From a virus, in IMG/VR virus record IMGVR_UViG_3300044618_001856, positions 1 through 25,521 of that record: DNA of 25,521 nucleotides; one strand, written 5' to 3'. The translations under genes and the position numbers were made by a program. Every line of letters begins with the position of its first letter. Position 1 is the stretch's first letter. Under the pieces are notes generated by a model, which saw nothing but the letters and a program-made list of their open reading frames with translations, ran no database searches and was not told where the DNA came from. Shown piece by piece: positions 24,222-25,521 of this stretch.

Positions 24222-25256
24222 TTATTTCTTAAACTTACTTCCAAGACCTTTTATAATAAAACTTCCTGTAATTTTAAATGGATCACTGTAAATACTTGAA
24301 TCTCTCACAACTATACCTTCGTGTTTTTCTAAATCGCCAATTTCACTGGTAGCATTTTTTAATATTTCGTCTCCCAATTTAATTGTGGTTAAATAAACAA
24401 TAGTATCATTAACTATTTTATTTACATCTTGACCGGCAAAATCTTGACTGATATTTTTACTATCAACCGATTTTAAAAATTGTTCACGGGTAATCAGTGG
24501 CGTTTTAAACTGTAATCCTTTTAACCAGTCTTTCAAAGACTTAGTTACAGCTTCACCTGTGGGATACAACGTAACTGATTGCGTCAAAACACTCGCTAGG
24601 TTTGGTTTTGATTTGAAAGTAGTATCAACACTACCCAATACCTTAAAACCACTCTTCATAGCAACCACATTTAATTTGTTTATATAAGATTGCATAGCTG
24701 TTTTATCATACGGTATTTCAACAGCTTCTCTTGATTTAACACTTCCATCTTTACCAAAAGTTTTTGGCTTAATTTCTTTTAACCCGTGAATAGCTAAAAA
24801 GTTTCCAATTTCTCCATATCCAAGTACATTTGTTTGACCCTCTACATATTCAATGTTGAATAGTATATTAGGATTATCTAATAAACCCAATGTCTTTAAC
24901 TCAGTTTGTGTAGATGAAATTGCTGCGTCGAATATATTAATAACTTTAGCCCCTATATTGACAAATCCATGACCAGCTCCAAATCTTGTTTGTAAGTCCT
25001 CAGGTCGCATTCCTTTAATATCAAGCGGTTTTGCTGATCCACGATCCATTACAAATTGACCGTTTACCATACGAATACTTGCATTAACACCGTCAATCTT
25101 TACACTGCCAGCTCCTTGTTTTAAAGATTTAACTGATTTTGCAAATACATCTACCAATTTAGCGCCTGTATCGGCAAAATCAAATGGGTGTGCCATATGT
25201 CCACCAACACCGCCTTCACTAATTACTTCGTTTAATATATTATTTAGTCTTATCAT
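24222..25256 (-). CDS. KxDG nucleotidyltransferase (RNA/DNA ligase-like) phage protein with possible capsid-targeting leader
   Basis: The protein has 344 aa. After a leader MIRLNNILNEV and the block GGVGGHMAHPFDF, motifs of the covalent nucleotidyltransferase superfamily appear in order. Motif I is SVKIDGVNAS with candidate nucleophile K53; a possible Ia is VMDRGSAKP; a III-like block FNIEYVEG lies at about 133-140; IV-like HEGIVVRD at about 312-319; and a V-like Lys-rich end IIKGLGSKFKK. This spacing is larger than in compact ligases, with an insertion between III and IV. Related T4-like phage proteins with a K-W-D-G block are known and mostly unnamed. Whether it joins nucleic acid is unproven. 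The I-L-N-E site at residues 7-10 suits the prohead protease, so it may travel in the virion. It overlaps the preceding gene by 17 nt. Confidence 0.6.
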   Translation of the reverse strand: MIRLNNILNEVISEGGVGGHMAHPFDFADTGAKLVDVFAKSVKSLKQGAGSVKIDGVNASIRMVNGQFVMDRGSAKPLDIKGMRPEDLQTRFGAGHGFVNIGAKVINIFDAAISSTQTELKTLGLLDNPNILFNIEYVEGQTNVLGYGEIGNFLAIHGLKEIKPKTFGKDGSVKSREAVEIPYDKTAMQSYINKLNVVAMKSGFKVLGSVDTTFKSKPNLASVLTQSVTLYPTGEAVTKSLKDWLKGLQFKTPLITREQFLKSVDSKNISQDFAGQDVNKIVNDTIVYLTTIKLGDEILKNATSEIGDLEKHEGIVVRDSSIYSDPFKITGSFIIKGLGSKFKK

Positions 25257-25521
25257 ATGGTTTTAAAAATGTTTTATCAAATACAGGAATTGCTTTTTTG
25301 TAAGAACTCTTTGTTTCATCAAGAGCATTATCTGTAAATTGCCAATTCCAAAATAATTCATTTGGCGTTTTGAATCCAAAAAATTGTAATACTTCTTTTT
25401 GTGTTTGAGTAACATCTTTTCCATTCCAATTTTGACCAGTAGCAATAAATCCTGAATCTATATCTTTTACTATATTACTTTCACCCAAAGTAGAATGTCT
25501 GTTCTCAATCCACGTCAATCT
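25240..25521 (-). CDS. C-terminal part of a hypothetical protein, 5' end beyond window
   Basis: The frame is open from position 25521 to a TAA at 25240-25242, about 93 codons. The only start-like codon near the edge is a TTG at 25518, so the true start probably lies outside the window. The visible part contains LTWIENRHSTLGESN and a Trp-rich segment NELFWNWQFTDNALDE. It overlaps the ligase-like gene by 17 nt, suggesting co-transcription and coupling. No family recognised. Confidence 0.5.
   Translation of the reverse strand, partial: RLTWIENRHSTLGESNIVKDIDSGFIATGQNWNGKDVTQTQKEVLQFFGFKTPNELFWNWQFTDNALDETKSSYKKAIPVFDKTFLKPYDKTK

Overview
The window reads as part of the genome of a large, AT-rich, T4-like contractile-tailed phage (Caudoviricetes, myovirus morphology), probably an uncultured environmental one. 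The basis is a head-gene set in T4-like form on the minus strand: large terminase (gp17-like), portal (gp20-like), prohead protease (gp21-like), scaffold (gp22-like), major capsid (gp23-like), and probable neck and tail-completion proteins (gp13/14/15-like). The host cannot be named. Most genes lack a convincing Shine-Dalgarno sequence, which would fit a host that initiates largely without SD (for example Bacteroidota), but this is only a hint.

Layout, following minus-strand transcription from the right edge: a partial ORF; a KxDG ligase-like protein; a zinc-ribbon/coiled-coil protein in the small-terminase position; TerL; portal; two unrecognised head-region proteins (292 and 337 aa); prohead protease; and a 140-aa helical protein. 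A two-gene plus-strand island (16097-17138) interrupts here. Scaffold and major capsid follow. A second plus-strand island (8674-12904) carries a lipoprotein with a membrane segment, an MscS-like small membrane protein, an ankyrin-repeat/class III nucleotide cyclase fusion, a 70-aa protein and a Mom-like DNA-modification enzyme. Then come a GP88-like cysteine protein, three head-completion/neck proteins, and at the left edge a very large collagen-like protein. That last gene starts at 4032 and stays open past position 1: at least 1344 codons, about 1200 of them Gly-X-Y triplets that are almost all Gly-(Ser/Thr)-Ser and contain no proline.

The most interesting parts are four. (1) The second plus-strand island encodes a nucleotide cyclase with intact metal-binding and transition-state residues but non-canonical base-selecting positions, beside two membrane proteins; this is a candidate phage-borne cyclic-nucleotide or envelope-signalling module. 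(2) The proline-free collagen-like fibre candidate. (3) A recurring TATTTATA/T motif sits exactly 4 nt before the ATG of four genes (5 nt before a fifth), suggesting a phage promoter giving leaderless mRNAs or a non-SD initiation signal. (4) Several non-capsid proteins begin with short MKLxxLLxE-type leaders like the capsid-targeting peptides of T4 internal proteins, suggesting that they are packaged in the head and injected.

Two strong intrinsic terminators are visible: a bidirectional one between the convergent Mom-like and capsid genes, and a minus-strand one embedded inside the coding sequence of the convergent plus-strand gene at 16680-17138. No intergenic gap exceeds about 155 bp. No tRNA, CRISPR array or insertion sequence was seen.
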